Assembly: GCF_008386495.1 (NCBI RefSeq)
Contig: NZ_VTHJ01000007.1
Coordinates: 124,001 to 188,000 of the forward strand
Direction of reading: 5' to 3'
From: Streptomyces tailanensis
Lineage (GTDB): Bacteria; Actinomycetota; Actinomycetes; Streptomycetales; Streptomycetaceae
Length of the DNA stretch: 64,000 nt
Shown here: positions 15,660 to 23,825 of the stretch, in pieces
Numbering within the stretch: position 1 is the stretch's first letter
Layout: every line of letters begins with the position of its first letter
Notes under the pieces: model-generated
The model's database searches: none
Seen by the model: only the letters and a program-made list of their open reading frames with translations
Told to the model about the DNA's origin: nothing
Made by a program: the position numbers and the translations under genes

Positions 15660-17726
15660 TCAGGCGCCCGGCGTCCAGCCGCCCAGCCAGTCCGCGACCT
15701 CCTGGTCGGCGGCCTGGGCGTCCGTCAGCTGCGGCCGGTTGGAACTCGAACTGCCCGCGCCCGCACCGGTGTTCTTGTACTCGGCGAAGCGGTCGTCCTT
15801 CCAGGAGAAGCCGCCCATGTCGGACCAGGGCGTGGACTTGATCGCGGCGCTGAGAGTGCTGTTGCGGACCGTGGTCTGCGGGTCGACCGTCGTGTCGCCG
15901 CCCGGGTGCCAGTTGCGGCCGAGGAAGAAGCTCGCGTTGGACACGTCACCGTTGACGGTGGAGCGGTTGATCAGGATGCCCTTGCGGTTCGCGGGCGTGC
16001 TGGGCGCGGTGATGTACCCGGCGGAGGTGCCGTTCCAGCGCTTCTTGAGGGTGATGACCGACTTGTCGACGACGACCGTGGCCCGGCCGAAGATGAAGTC
16101 GACGTTGCCCGTGACGTAGGAGTTGCTGACGTAGACCCGGCCGAGCTTGTCCTTGGCGGCGGTCTCCAGCTCCAGGGTGTCCTGGTCGCCGTTGACGATG
16201 ACCCCGTCGAGGACGATCCGGTCGGCCTGCGTCAGCAGCGCGACGGCCTGGTGGCCGGAGAGGGACTGGTTGGCGGCCTCGTCGAAGTCGTTGGTGACCG
16301 TCAGGTTGCGGACCTGGGAGTCGTCGGACTGGATGGACATGGTGGCGCTGCCCGGGGTGCCGTAGGTGCCCGAGCCGTCCGGCTTCTGCATGCCGGCCGC
16401 GTTGCCGTAGACGATCGTCGTGTCCTTGCGGCTGGCGCCCGAGCCCTGGATGGTGACGTGCGGCTTGTTGGCGGGGACCTTGACGACCTCCCGGTAAACG
16501 CCGGGCTTGACGGAGATCACGACCCGCGAGCTGTTGTTCGCGGGCACGGCGTCGACGGCCTTCTGCACGCTGGTGTACTGGCCGCTGCCGTCCTTGGCGA
16601 CGGTGAGCGTGGTGGCCGCGGCGGCCTTGGCCGTCGACGTCGTACCGATCGAACTACGCGGTCCCGCACCGGACTTGAGGAGTGCGGGCACGTCCGTGGC
16701 CTTGTCGAGCGTGTAGGCGTAGTACGACTTCGGGTCGAAGGCCGTGCCGCCGCTCTCGTTGCGGCCGGAGGTGCCGGAGAAGACGTTGCCGCGCTGGACC
16801 AGGGCGGCCGTCGCGTCCTTGGTGACCGGGTTCCGCATGCCCTGGAAGTAGCTGTTCTCCAGGACCATCTTCGTGTTGCCGCGCGCGTAGTTGCCGTACG
16901 ACGAGGTGATGTCCGTGCCGGACACGTCCTCCAGGAAGTTGTTGTACAGGTGCGCGTGGGCGACGTTGTCCGTGGAGGGGTTGCGCTGCTCGGTCTCGCG
17001 GATCCAGTTGTGGTGGATCGTCAGGTCGGCGGTGGTGTTGGTGGTCCAGCCGATGCCGAAGGTCTTGTTGTTCTGGCTGAGCTTGTTCCAGGAGACGGTG
17101 ACGTACGTGGTGTCCTTACGGCTGTCGATCAGGCCGTCCGCCATGTGCCGCAGATCGTTGTGGTCGATCCAGACGTGGTGGGCGCCGTCCATCTGGACGG
17201 CGTCGAAGTCGTGGTCCTTGTCGTTCCAGGTGCCCTGGTAGGAGTCACGGATCGTCAGATTGCGGATGATGACGTTGTGGACGCCGGAGCCGAGGAAGAA
17301 GCCGCCGCCGACGATGTGTCCGGAGGTCCCCGAGCCCACGATCGTCTTGTCCGAGGCGACCTTGATCTCCTTGCCCACCGGGTTCATGTTGATGGTTCCG
17401 GCGACGACGATGACGTACGGCTCGGCGGCGGTCGCGTACTTCTCCAGGTCGGCCAGGGTCTTCACGGTGACGGTCTTGCCGCCCCGGCCGCCGTACGTTC
17501 CGTTCTGGCCGAGCGCGTTGACCGACGCGAAGCCGTCGGCGACATCGTCGGCCCACGCCGCGCCTGCCGCCCCCGCTGCCGCGGCCTTCGGCTGGGCGTC
17601 CTCGCCGAACACTCCGAAGACCGTCCCGTAGGCCATGGTCCCCGCGGCGGCCAGGGCCAGTGGGGCGCCGATGGCCAGCGCTGTCTTCCTTCTCCGGTGG
17701 CGGGCCTTGCTGCGGTTGTCGCTCAC
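15660..17726 (-). CDS. Secreted pectate lyase (PL1)-pectinesterase (CE8) fusion
   Basis: A 688-residue bifunctional exoenzyme. Signal anchor RRRKTALAIGAPLALAAAGT (residues 11-30). PL1 beta-helix at about 60-350, with the Ca-binding and catalytic blocks VWIDHNDL, HADAVQMDG-like DFDAVQMDGAHHVWIDH and the vWiDH strand. After a TTSTAKAAAATT linker the CE8 pectin methylesterase spans about 375-665, with NGDQDTLELE and GNVDFIFGRATV (two catalytic Asp) and LGRNWHPGG (Arg). The esterase would demethylate pectin and the lyase cleave the exposed polygalacturonate. Start GTG at 17726. A remnant of a second PL1 gene is at 33459-33653. Confidence 0.93.
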   Translation of the reverse strand: MSDNRSKARHRRRKTALAIGAPLALAAAGTMAYGTVFGVFGEDAQPKAAAAGAAGAAWADDVADGFASVNALGQNGTYGGRGGKTVTVKTLADLEKYATAAEPYVIVVAGTINMNPVGKEIKVASDKTIVGSGTSGHIVGGGFFLGSGVHNVIIRNLTIRDSYQGTWNDKDHDFDAVQMDGAHHVWIDHNDLRHMADGLIDSRKDTTYVTVSWNKLSQNNKTFGIGWTTNTTADLTIHHNWIRETEQRNPSTDNVAHAHLYNNFLEDVSGTDITSSYGNYARGNTKMVLENSYFQGMRNPVTKDATAALVQRGNVFSGTSGRNESGGTAFDPKSYYAYTLDKATDVPALLKSGAGPRSSIGTTSTAKAAAATTLTVAKDGSGQYTSVQKAVDAVPANNSSRVVISVKPGVYREVVKVPANKPHVTIQGSGASRKDTTIVYGNAAGMQKPDGSGTYGTPGSATMSIQSDDSQVRNLTVTNDFDEAANQSLSGHQAVALLTQADRIVLDGVIVNGDQDTLELETAAKDKLGRVYVSNSYVTGNVDFIFGRATVVVDKSVITLKKRWNGTSAGYITAPSTPANRKGILINRSTVNGDVSNASFFLGRNWHPGGDTTVDPQTTVRNSTLSAAIKSTPWSDMGGFSWKDDRFAEYKNTGAGAGSSSSNRPQLTDAQAADQEVADWLGGWTPGA

Positions 17727-18128
17727 GTCGCTTCCGTTCCTGTGGAGGGGGGTGGTCAGCCGAGCAGTCGCCGCCGGACGTGAAGAGGTTGCCGCCCTTC
17801 CGTAGGAATTTCAGCCCTGAGCAAGGGGGTTGGGGCACGGAAGGCGGATTGGCCGGGAATCGCCCCTTGTTCGAGGGGGGAGTCGTGGTGCGGCGAGGGG
17901 TCTGTCAACGGCCGCATCCGACCACGCCCGTTGACACGTGTGTGCTGGTCAGCCCGTCGCTGTCACAGCAATACATCGATTGTGTTGTTCACTTGACTAC
18001 CGGGCGTCACACGCGATTGGCTCCGCCCAGCGAAAGTCGGCCAGTTACCGCACGTCATCGCGGTGAACGCGGCATGTCGCGCTCCCCGAACGTCCCGCCC
18101 CGGTCGCACAGCGAGGTGCCGCACCCCC
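17727..18128. other. 402-bp divergent intergenic region
   Basis: This holds the 5' regions of the PL1-CE8 gene (minus) and the sugar-binding lipoprotein (plus). No gene is convincing. A perfect TTGACA lies at 17931-17936 but no acceptable -10 follows at 16-18 bp. An AT-richer patch around 17968-17995 (CAATACATCGATTGTG) stands out from the surrounding GC-rich DNA and is the best place to look for a promoter or operator. Confidence 0.4.
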
Positions 18129-19142
18129 ATGACTCCACCCCCCGCGCTTCACGGTTTCTCCAGATCCCTCCGTGCCGCGGCGCTCGCGGCCGCCGCCTGC
18201 CTGACGGTCGCCGGCTGCTCCGTCCTCGGCGGAACGGACTCCGATCCGGATACGGAGTCGGCGGGCGGAGCGGGCGGCAACGGCATGAAGGTCGCCCTGA
18301 TCACCCACAGCGCCGAGGGGGACGCCTTCTGGGATCTGGTGCGCAGAGGCGCGGAGGTCGCGGCCGCCAAGGACGGCATCGAGCTCACGTACGAGAGCGA
18401 CCCCGACCCGGCGGGACAGGCGCAGCTGGTGCGGGACGCGATCGCCGACAAGGTCGGCGGCATCGCGGTGACCCTGGCCAAGCCGCAGGCCATGCGGAGC
18501 GCTGTCGCCGAGGCCCGTAGCGCCGGCATACCCGTCGTGGCCCTCAACGCCGGTATCGACGCCTGGACAGCGCAAGGCCTGCTGGCGTACTTCGGCCAGG
18601 ACGAGAGCGTCGCCGGCCAGGCGCTCGGCAACCAACTGGACGCCCAGAAGGCCAAGCACGCGCTGTGCGTCATCCACGAACGCGGCAACGTGGCCATCGA
18701 GGCCCGCTGCGCCGGAGTGCGGAAGACGTTCGCCGGGCAGACCGAGAACCTCTACGTCGACGGCACCGACATGGACGCGGTGACCGGCGCGATCACCGCG
18801 AAACTGCGCCAGGACCCCACGATCGACGAGGTGGTGACGCTCGGGGCGCAGTACGCGCTGGCCGCCGTGGGCTCGGTCGACGACTCGGGCAGCAAGGCCG
18901 AGGTCGCCACCTTCGACCTGAACGAGGACCTGGTCAAGGCCGTGCGGAGCGGCGATGTGCAGTTCGCGGTGGACCAGCAGCCGTACCTCCAGGGCTATCT
19001 CGCGGTCGACTCGCTCTGGCTCTACCAGACCAACGGCAATATCAGCGGCGGCGGGGTCGAGCCCGTGCTCACCGGCCCGGCGTTCGTCAACAAGAAGAAC
19101 ATCGCCGGAATCGCGAAATTCGCGGAAAACGGCACGCGTTGA
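18129..19142 (+). CDS. Sugar-binding lipoprotein (periplasmic-binding protein, solo)
   Basis: A 337-residue exported lipoprotein. Signal peptide with lipobox LTVAGCSVL, Cys27 being the lipidated residue; then a type I periplasmic-binding (ribose-binding-like, Peripla_BP_4) fold at about 50-320: MKVALITHSAEGDAFWDLVR, GIAVTLAKPQAM, FGQDESVAGQALGNQL, AEVATFDLNEDL, FAVDQQPYLQGYLAV. No permease or ATPase gene is beside it. Instead the conservon sensor kinase follows 244 bp downstream, so it may be a ligand-presenting partner for signalling rather than transport; that is inference. Start ATG at 18129, 66 bases into a longer open frame, because the signal peptide starts there. Confidence 0.87.
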   Translation: MTPPPALHGFSRSLRAAALAAAACLTVAGCSVLGGTDSDPDTESAGGAGGNGMKVALITHSAEGDAFWDLVRRGAEVAAAKDGIELTYESDPDPAGQAQLVRDAIADKVGGIAVTLAKPQAMRSAVAEARSAGIPVVALNAGIDAWTAQGLLAYFGQDESVAGQALGNQLDAQKAKHALCVIHERGNVAIEARCAGVRKTFAGQTENLYVDGTDMDAVTGAITAKLRQDPTIDEVVTLGAQYALAAVGSVDDSGSKAEVATFDLNEDLVKAVRSGDVQFAVDQQPYLQGYLAVDSLWLYQTNGNISGGGVEPVLTGPAFVNKKNIAGIAKFAENGTR

Positions 19143-19186
19143 AGAATGTGTGAGGGGCTTATGCATCTGCCGTGCAGGGTACGTGT

Positions 19187-19220
19187 GCGCCCGGACAAAC
19201 GGAACCTTCCGTTCGGGCGC
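19187..19220 (+). terminator. Terminator-like hairpin after the lipoprotein gene
   Basis: AACGGAA at 19198-19204 pairs with TTCCGTT at 19207-19213, and outside them GCGCCCG at 19187-19193 pairs with CGGGCGC at 19214-19220, leaving a four-base bulge. There is no T run. It separates the lipoprotein gene from cvnA, arguing for separate transcripts. Confidence 0.6.
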
Positions 19221-19386
19221 GATCACGCCGCGGAACCCAACCATCCGGAACGGTCGTGTAACGGCGACCCCAAGCTTTCGACCTCCACTGATACATGCGT
19301 TCACTTGTACGGATAACATCCTGCGCATCCCCTGTGTGACGTACCTCTGACCCCTTCCGCTCCCCGCCAACCGCCCAAGGACGACG

Positions 19387-21783
19387 ATGCCCCCACGGAC
19401 CGGCGCCCGGCGCCGTCTCGGCTCCATCCGTCTCTCGCTGATCCTTCTGGCTCTGATCCCCAGCGTCACGCTCACCGCCAGCTGGGCCATGACGACGACC
19501 CAGATGTTCTCCGAGGGGTTGAGCCTGCGGTCGCAGACCGGGCTGAGCAAATCGACCGGCGCCATGGGAACCGACGCGACCCTGGCCCTGCAGCGCGAGC
19601 GCGCCCTGTCCGCCGCCTACATGGCGGCCCCCGGCAGCTCCATGGGGGCCCTGGAGGAGCAGCGCCGGCAGACCGACGCGACGGTCGCGAAGCTGGCCTC
19701 ACGCGCGGGCGCGATCGAGGAGGCCCCCGACCGCATCGGTGAGCGGCTCTACTCGGTCATGGCCGGCTCGGGCAGTCTCGAGTACTACCGGGACCAGGTG
19801 GACAGCCCCACCGACATCACCCCCGAGCAGGCCCTGGACCAGTACTCGTCGATCATCGACGACCAGATCCACGCCTTCCAGGAGCTCTCCCAGGTCGACG
19901 ACGGCGACCTCACCTCGCAGGCCGGTCCGCTCGTCACCCTCGAACAGGCCGCGGAGCTGGTCTCCCAGGAGGACGCGCTCCTCACCCTCAACTGGCCCTC
20001 CGGCGAACTCGACGAGGCATCCCGGGACCGCTTCGTCCAGGTGGTCAACGCCCGGCGCTGGCTCGTCGACAACCAGCTCGTCCCCTCGCTGGAGGGCGAG
20101 GTGAAGGCCAAGGTCGAGCGGATCGTCCAGGGCAAGGACTGGCAGGCGCTCCAGGCCGTCGAGGACCAGGTCCTCTCCGCTCGCACCACGGGCAACGGAG
20201 CCGCCCGCAAGACCGACCTGCCGGACGTGCAGGCAGACTGGGACGCCGCCATGACCCGGCTCTCCGCCCAGTACGAGCAGCTGATCCGGGAGCAGACCAA
20301 GGCCCTGCTCGACCGCAGTGGGGAAGAGGCCCGCGGCCTGCTGATCACGGCCGGTTCCCTGAGCGCCGGCGGCCTCGGCGCCCTGCTGCTGTGCGTCGTG
20401 ATGTCGTGGCGCATCACCCGCTCCCTGTCCCGCCGGCTCACCGGCCTGCGCACGGCAACCCTGGGCCTCGCCCAGGAACGGCTGCCCGACGTCGTGGCCC
20501 GGCTGGAGCGGGGCGAGAAGGTCGACGTGGACGCCGCGGCGGCCCCGTTGGACTACGGCACCGACGAACTCGGCCAGGTGGCACGTGCCTTCAACATCGC
20601 CCAGCGCACCGCCGTGCACACTGCCGTCGAACTCGCCGACACTCGGCGCGGCTTCCAGCGGGTCATCCTCGGCATCGCCCGGCAGAGCCAGAACCTGGTC
20701 AACCTCCAGCTCACCAAGCTCGACAAACTGGAGCGCCAGCACCAGGACCCGGAGATCCTCAAGGGCCTGTACGAGCTGGACTCCACCGCGAGCCAGTTGC
20801 GCCGCTACGAGGAGAACCTCGTCATCATCAGCGGCGAGCGGCCCGGCCGCACCTGGTCCGAACCGGTCGCGCTGATCGACATCCTGCGCAGCGCCGTGGG
20901 CGAGGTCGCCGAGTACCAGCGGGTGGAGGTGCACACCGAGGACGACGTGTGGATCGCCCCGCCGGCCGTGGCCGACGTGATCCACCTCCTCGCCGAGCTC
21001 ATCGACAACGCCACCTCCTACTCGCCCGCCCCCAGCCCGGTGGGCGTCCGCGCGGCGATCGTGGCCAAGGGCCTCGCCATCGAGATCGAGGACCGCGGGC
21101 TCGGCATGTCCGAGGAGGACTACGCCGCCTTCAACGCCCAGTTGGCGGTGCCCCCGCAGTTCGACGTGGTCGCGCTCGCCGACGACCTCCGGCTCGGCAT
21201 GTTCGTCATCGCCCGGCTCGCCACCCGGCACGGCATCGCCGTCACCCTGCGCGCCTCGCCGTACGGCGGCACCACCGCGATCGTGCTGATCCCGCACGAG
21301 ATCGTGGTACGCGAGGCCCCCGACGAGGACGGCACCGACGCTGCCGAACTGCCCGTACGGACCTCGCTGGTGGCCGCGCGGGTCGCCGCAGCCGAGCCGG
21401 AGCCCGTACGGCACGACCGGGACCGTACGTTGGATTCGGCGCCCGTCGCGAACGGGCGGACCGCCGAAGCCGTCGCGGACGGTGCCAGGACACAGCCGAC
21501 CCACACCAGGAAGCCCTTGGCCGGGAAGAAGGGTGGCCTGATGCCGTTGCCCCGCCGGATCCCGCAGACCAGCCTGGCCGCCGAGTTGAAGGAGGAGGCG
21601 CTGACCTGCCCGGACGGCGACCGCGACGACGACTTCACCGCCGAGCGTGCCGCCTCCTCGCTCGCCGGATTCCAGCGCGGAACCCTCCAGGCACGTGACG
21701 ACGACGCGGAATCCGAGTACGCAGGGGAGGAACCCGCACCATCCGAAGACCCAGGAGACCGGCTCCCCGCCTCCGGCACCTGA
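19387..21783 (+). CDS. cvnA: Conservon sensor histidine kinase-like protein CvnA
   Basis: A 798-residue membrane sensor. TM1 at about residues 14-34, an extracytoplasmic helical nitrate/nitrite-sensing-like (NIT) domain at about 55-312, TM2 at about 315-337, a HAMP-like region, then an ATPase core with N-box ELIDNATSYSPAP at about 536-549 and DRGLGMSEED. The tail after residue 650 is low-complexity and acidic. In conservons CvnA acts with CvnB, C and D in a membrane complex resembling eukaryotic G-protein signalling. Start ATG at 19387 after AAGGACGACG. It heads the cvnABCD operon; the preceding gene encodes a sugar-binding lipoprotein. Confidence 0.93.
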   Translation: MPPRTGARRRLGSIRLSLILLALIPSVTLTASWAMTTTQMFSEGLSLRSQTGLSKSTGAMGTDATLALQRERALSAAYMAAPGSSMGALEEQRRQTDATVAKLASRAGAIEEAPDRIGERLYSVMAGSGSLEYYRDQVDSPTDITPEQALDQYSSIIDDQIHAFQELSQVDDGDLTSQAGPLVTLEQAAELVSQEDALLTLNWPSGELDEASRDRFVQVVNARRWLVDNQLVPSLEGEVKAKVERIVQGKDWQALQAVEDQVLSARTTGNGAARKTDLPDVQADWDAAMTRLSAQYEQLIREQTKALLDRSGEEARGLLITAGSLSAGGLGALLLCVVMSWRITRSLSRRLTGLRTATLGLAQERLPDVVARLERGEKVDVDAAAAPLDYGTDELGQVARAFNIAQRTAVHTAVELADTRRGFQRVILGIARQSQNLVNLQLTKLDKLERQHQDPEILKGLYELDSTASQLRRYEENLVIISGERPGRTWSEPVALIDILRSAVGEVAEYQRVEVHTEDDVWIAPPAVADVIHLLAELIDNATSYSPAPSPVGVRAAIVAKGLAIEIEDRGLGMSEEDYAAFNAQLAVPPQFDVVALADDLRLGMFVIARLATRHGIAVTLRASPYGGTTAIVLIPHEIVVREAPDEDGTDAAELPVRTSLVAARVAAAEPEPVRHDRDRTLDSAPVANGRTAEAVADGARTQPTHTRKPLAGKKGGLMPLPRRIPQTSLAAELKEEALTCPDGDRDDDFTAERAASSLAGFQRGTLQARDDDAESEYAGEEPAPSEDPGDRLPASGT

Positions 21784-21832
21784 CGTCCCCACCGACTCGC
21801 CCTCCGCAGACCGCTCATTGAAGGACACACAG

Positions 21833-22261
21833 ATGACACGCCCCATCCCCGCCACGCACAGCCAGCTCGACCAGCTGCTCACCGGACTGGTGGACCGCGT
21901 CGCCGAGGTCGACCACGCCGTCGTGCTCTCCGAGGACGGACTGGTCGTCAGCAAGTCCACCGCGTTCCTGCGCGACGACGCCGAACGCCTGGCGGCCACC
22001 GCGTCCGGCCTGATGAGCCTCAGCAAGGGCGTCAGCATGGACTTCCGCGGCGGCCCCGTCCGGCAGTTGCTCATCGAGATGGGCAACGCCTTCCTGATCC
22101 TCACCAACGCCGGACCCGGCGCGAATCTCGCGGTGCTGACCCGGCAGGGAGCGGACGTCGGCGTGGTGGCGTACCAGATGAACATGCTGGTCAAGAAGAT
22201 CGGCGAGCACCTCAGCGCGGCCCCACGCGCCGGTGTCGTCGCGGCCGACAGCGGCGAGTGA
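21833..22261 (+). CDS. cvnB: Roadblock/LC7 protein CvnB
   Basis: A 142-residue cytoplasmic roadblock/LC7-fold protein (HSQLDQLLTGLVDRVAEVDH at the start, VLSEDGLVVSKS strand pair, GNAFLILTNAGPGANLAVL). In conservons it belongs to the complex of sensor kinase and GTPase, and in other bacteria roadblock proteins such as MglB act as GTPase regulators. Start ATG at 21833 after AAGGACACACAG, 49 bases after cvnA and one base before cvnC, so cotranscribed. Confidence 0.93.
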   Translation: MTRPIPATHSQLDQLLTGLVDRVAEVDHAVVLSEDGLVVSKSTAFLRDDAERLAATASGLMSLSKGVSMDFRGGPVRQLLIEMGNAFLILTNAGPGANLAVLTRQGADVGVVAYQMNMLVKKIGEHLSAAPRAGVVAADSGE

Positions 22262-22262
22262 G

Positions 22263-22619
22263 GTGAACGGAGGCGACGAGGCGGGCCGGCTGGTTCGCCC
22301 GTTCACCCTGACGGGCGGCCGGACCAGGCCCGCCCGCGGCGACTTCACCCTGATCACCATGGTGACGGCGGTGGACCCACAGCCGGCCGGGGGCACCCGG
22401 CCGCAGCCCGAGCACGCACGGATCCTGAAGCTGTGCGCGAAGCCGATCGTGGTGGCGGAGCTGGCCACCGGGCTCGACCTCCCGGTGAGCGTGGTCACCA
22501 TCATGCTCTGCGACCTGCTGGAGGCGGGCCGGATCAGCGTCCGCCAGCCCAGCATGATCTCCCGCACCCCCGACCTGGACCTGCTGAAGAAAGTGAGGGA
22601 CGGCCTTGGCCGGCTCTGA
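22263..22619 (+). CDS. cvnC: DUF742 protein CvnC
   Basis: A 118-residue DUF742 protein, the third conservon member. It begins VNGGDEAGRLVRPFTLTGGRTRP, the conserved R-x-Y/F-x-x-T-x-G-R-T block, and ends in a winged-helix-like region (HARILKLCAKPIVVAELATG, PVSVVTIMLCDLLEAGRI). Family members are thought to bind the CvnABD complex; DNA binding is possible from the HTH-like C-terminus but unproven. The GTG start at 22263 lies one base after the cvnB stop; the gene overlaps cvnD by 14 bases. Confidence 0.92.
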   Translation: MNGGDEAGRLVRPFTLTGGRTRPARGDFTLITMVTAVDPQPAGGTRPQPEHARILKLCAKPIVVAELATGLDLPVSVVTIMLCDLLEAGRISVRQPSMISRTPDLDLLKKVRDGLGRL

Positions 22620-23187
22620 CCCCACCCCCCAGGCGACCTCGGCACCCGACGCGGTGAAGATCCTCATCGCCGGCGGATTCGGCGTCGGCAAGACGACCAT
22701 GGTCGGGTCGGTCAGCGAGATCGTCCCGCTGCGCACCGAGGAACCCCTCACCACCGCGAGCCTCGGCGTCGACGACCTCGACGGCATCCCGGAGAAGCAG
22801 GCCACCACGGTGGCCCTCGACTTCGGCCGGATCAGCATCGGCCAGGACCTCGTGCTGTATCTGTTCGGCACGCCAGGGCAGCAGCGGTTCTGGTTCATGT
22901 GGAACGACCTCGCCATCGGCGCCCTCGGGGCCGTGGTCCTGGTCGACGTGCGCAGACCCGAGTCCAGCTTCGCCGCCATCGACTTCTTCGAGCGCCGCGG
23001 GATCCCGTTCGTCATCGGCGTCAACGGCTTCCACGGCGAGCACCCGTACGAGCCGGACGACATCCGTGAGGCCCTGGCCCTGCCCGAGCACATGCCGGTG
23101 CTGCTCTTCGACGCCCGGGAGCGCACGTCGTGCCGTGACGTACTGATCGCGCTGCTCGACCAGTTGATCGCCGCGTCCGCCCGCTGA
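22606..23187 (+). CDS. cvnD: Conservon small GTPase CvnD
   Basis: A 193-residue Ras-like GTP-binding protein. G1 P-loop GGFGVGKT at residues 23-30, G2 Thr in LTTASLGVDD, G3 in LFGTPGQQRFWFMW, and GVNGFHGE at the G4 position instead of the usual NKxD, as is normal for this family. It would cycle between GDP and GTP at the membrane under CvnA/B control. Start TTG at 22606, after AGGGACGG; this overlaps cvnC and indicates coupling. The 3' end of the gene forms half of a hairpin with the convergent TetR gene. Confidence 0.92.
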   Translation: MAGSDPTPQATSAPDAVKILIAGGFGVGKTTMVGSVSEIVPLRTEEPLTTASLGVDDLDGIPEKQATTVALDFGRISIGQDLVLYLFGTPGQQRFWFMWNDLAIGALGAVVLVDVRRPESSFAAIDFFERRGIPFVIGVNGFHGEHPYEPDDIREALALPEHMPVLLFDARERTSCRDVLIALLDQLIAASAR

Positions 23188-23204
23188 GGCCCTACGGGCG
23201 GACG
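23174..23204. terminator. Shared hairpin across convergent cvnD and TetR gene ends
   Basis: CGTCCGCCCG at 23174-23183 (codons near the end of cvnD) pairs perfectly with CGGGCGGACG at 23195-23204 (codons near the end of the TetR gene), with an 11-base loop holding the stop region. The two genes are only four bases apart, so this is the only candidate terminator for either transcript. Confidence 0.6.
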
Positions 23205-23797
23205 TCCTCCCTTACGAGACCGGCCACATGATCGGTGATCGTGTCGAGGATGTCCGCCCAGGCCTCGTCGTCGCCCAGGACCAGGAAGTTCAGGGTGAGC
23301 CCGTCCGTCATGGCGGCCAGATAGCGGGCCAGCACCGGGACGGGAACGGTCAGTTCGAACTCCATGGTCCGCCGCAGCTGCTCGATCAGCTCGGCGTAGG
23401 TGTCGCGGTACATGTCGTACTGTCGCCGCGCGAGATGCTCGAACCCGGGCTCCCTGAGGGCGTACTGGGTCAGCTCGTAGGTGAGCATGTGCTCGCCCGG
23501 GTGGGCGGACACATGGTCCCAGTACGCCTGGAAACCGGCCCGTACGGTCTCCCTGAGTGTCTCCCGGGGCCGGATCGCCTCCCGCACCAGGGCCACGTAG
23601 TGCCCGGTGATGGCGGTGATGACGGACTCGATCAACTCCTGCTTGGATTCGAAGCAGTAGTGGAAGACGCTCAGCGACACGCCCGCCTCGGCCGCGATGG
23701 ACCGGGTCGTCGTCCTGGGGACGCCGTCCCGGGTCATCGCGCGGATGGCCGCCTCGGTCAGCTGTCTGCGCCGCTCGGCCGACGGCAAGCGTGCCAT
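23192..23797 (-). CDS. TetR-family transcriptional regulator
   Basis: A 201-residue TetR regulator: HTH at about residues 10-55 (RRQLTEAAIRAMTRDGVPRT, TRSIAAEAGVSLSVFHYCFE) and a helical ligand domain of the TetR_C_6/BetI-like kind (HPGEHMLTYELTQYALRE). Start ATG at 23797 after GGAAGGAAACCACC. The gene is convergent with cvnD and upstream of the discoidin hydrolase end, so its targets are not evident from position. Ligand unknown. Confidence 0.9.
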   Translation of the reverse strand: MARLPSAERRRQLTEAAIRAMTRDGVPRTTTRSIAAEAGVSLSVFHYCFESKQELIESVITAITGHYVALVREAIRPRETLRETVRAGFQAYWDHVSAHPGEHMLTYELTQYALREPGFEHLARRQYDMYRDTYAELIEQLRRTMEFELTVPVPVLARYLAAMTDGLTLNFLVLGDDEAWADILDTITDHVAGLVREDVRP

Positions 23798-23825
23798 GGT
23801 GGTTTCCTTCCCCCGTTGTCACAGG

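Noticed and set aside
17931..17936. Perfect TTGACA upstream of the sugar-binding lipoprotein
   Set aside because: No acceptable -10 hexamer at 16-18 bp spacing, so not called a promoter.
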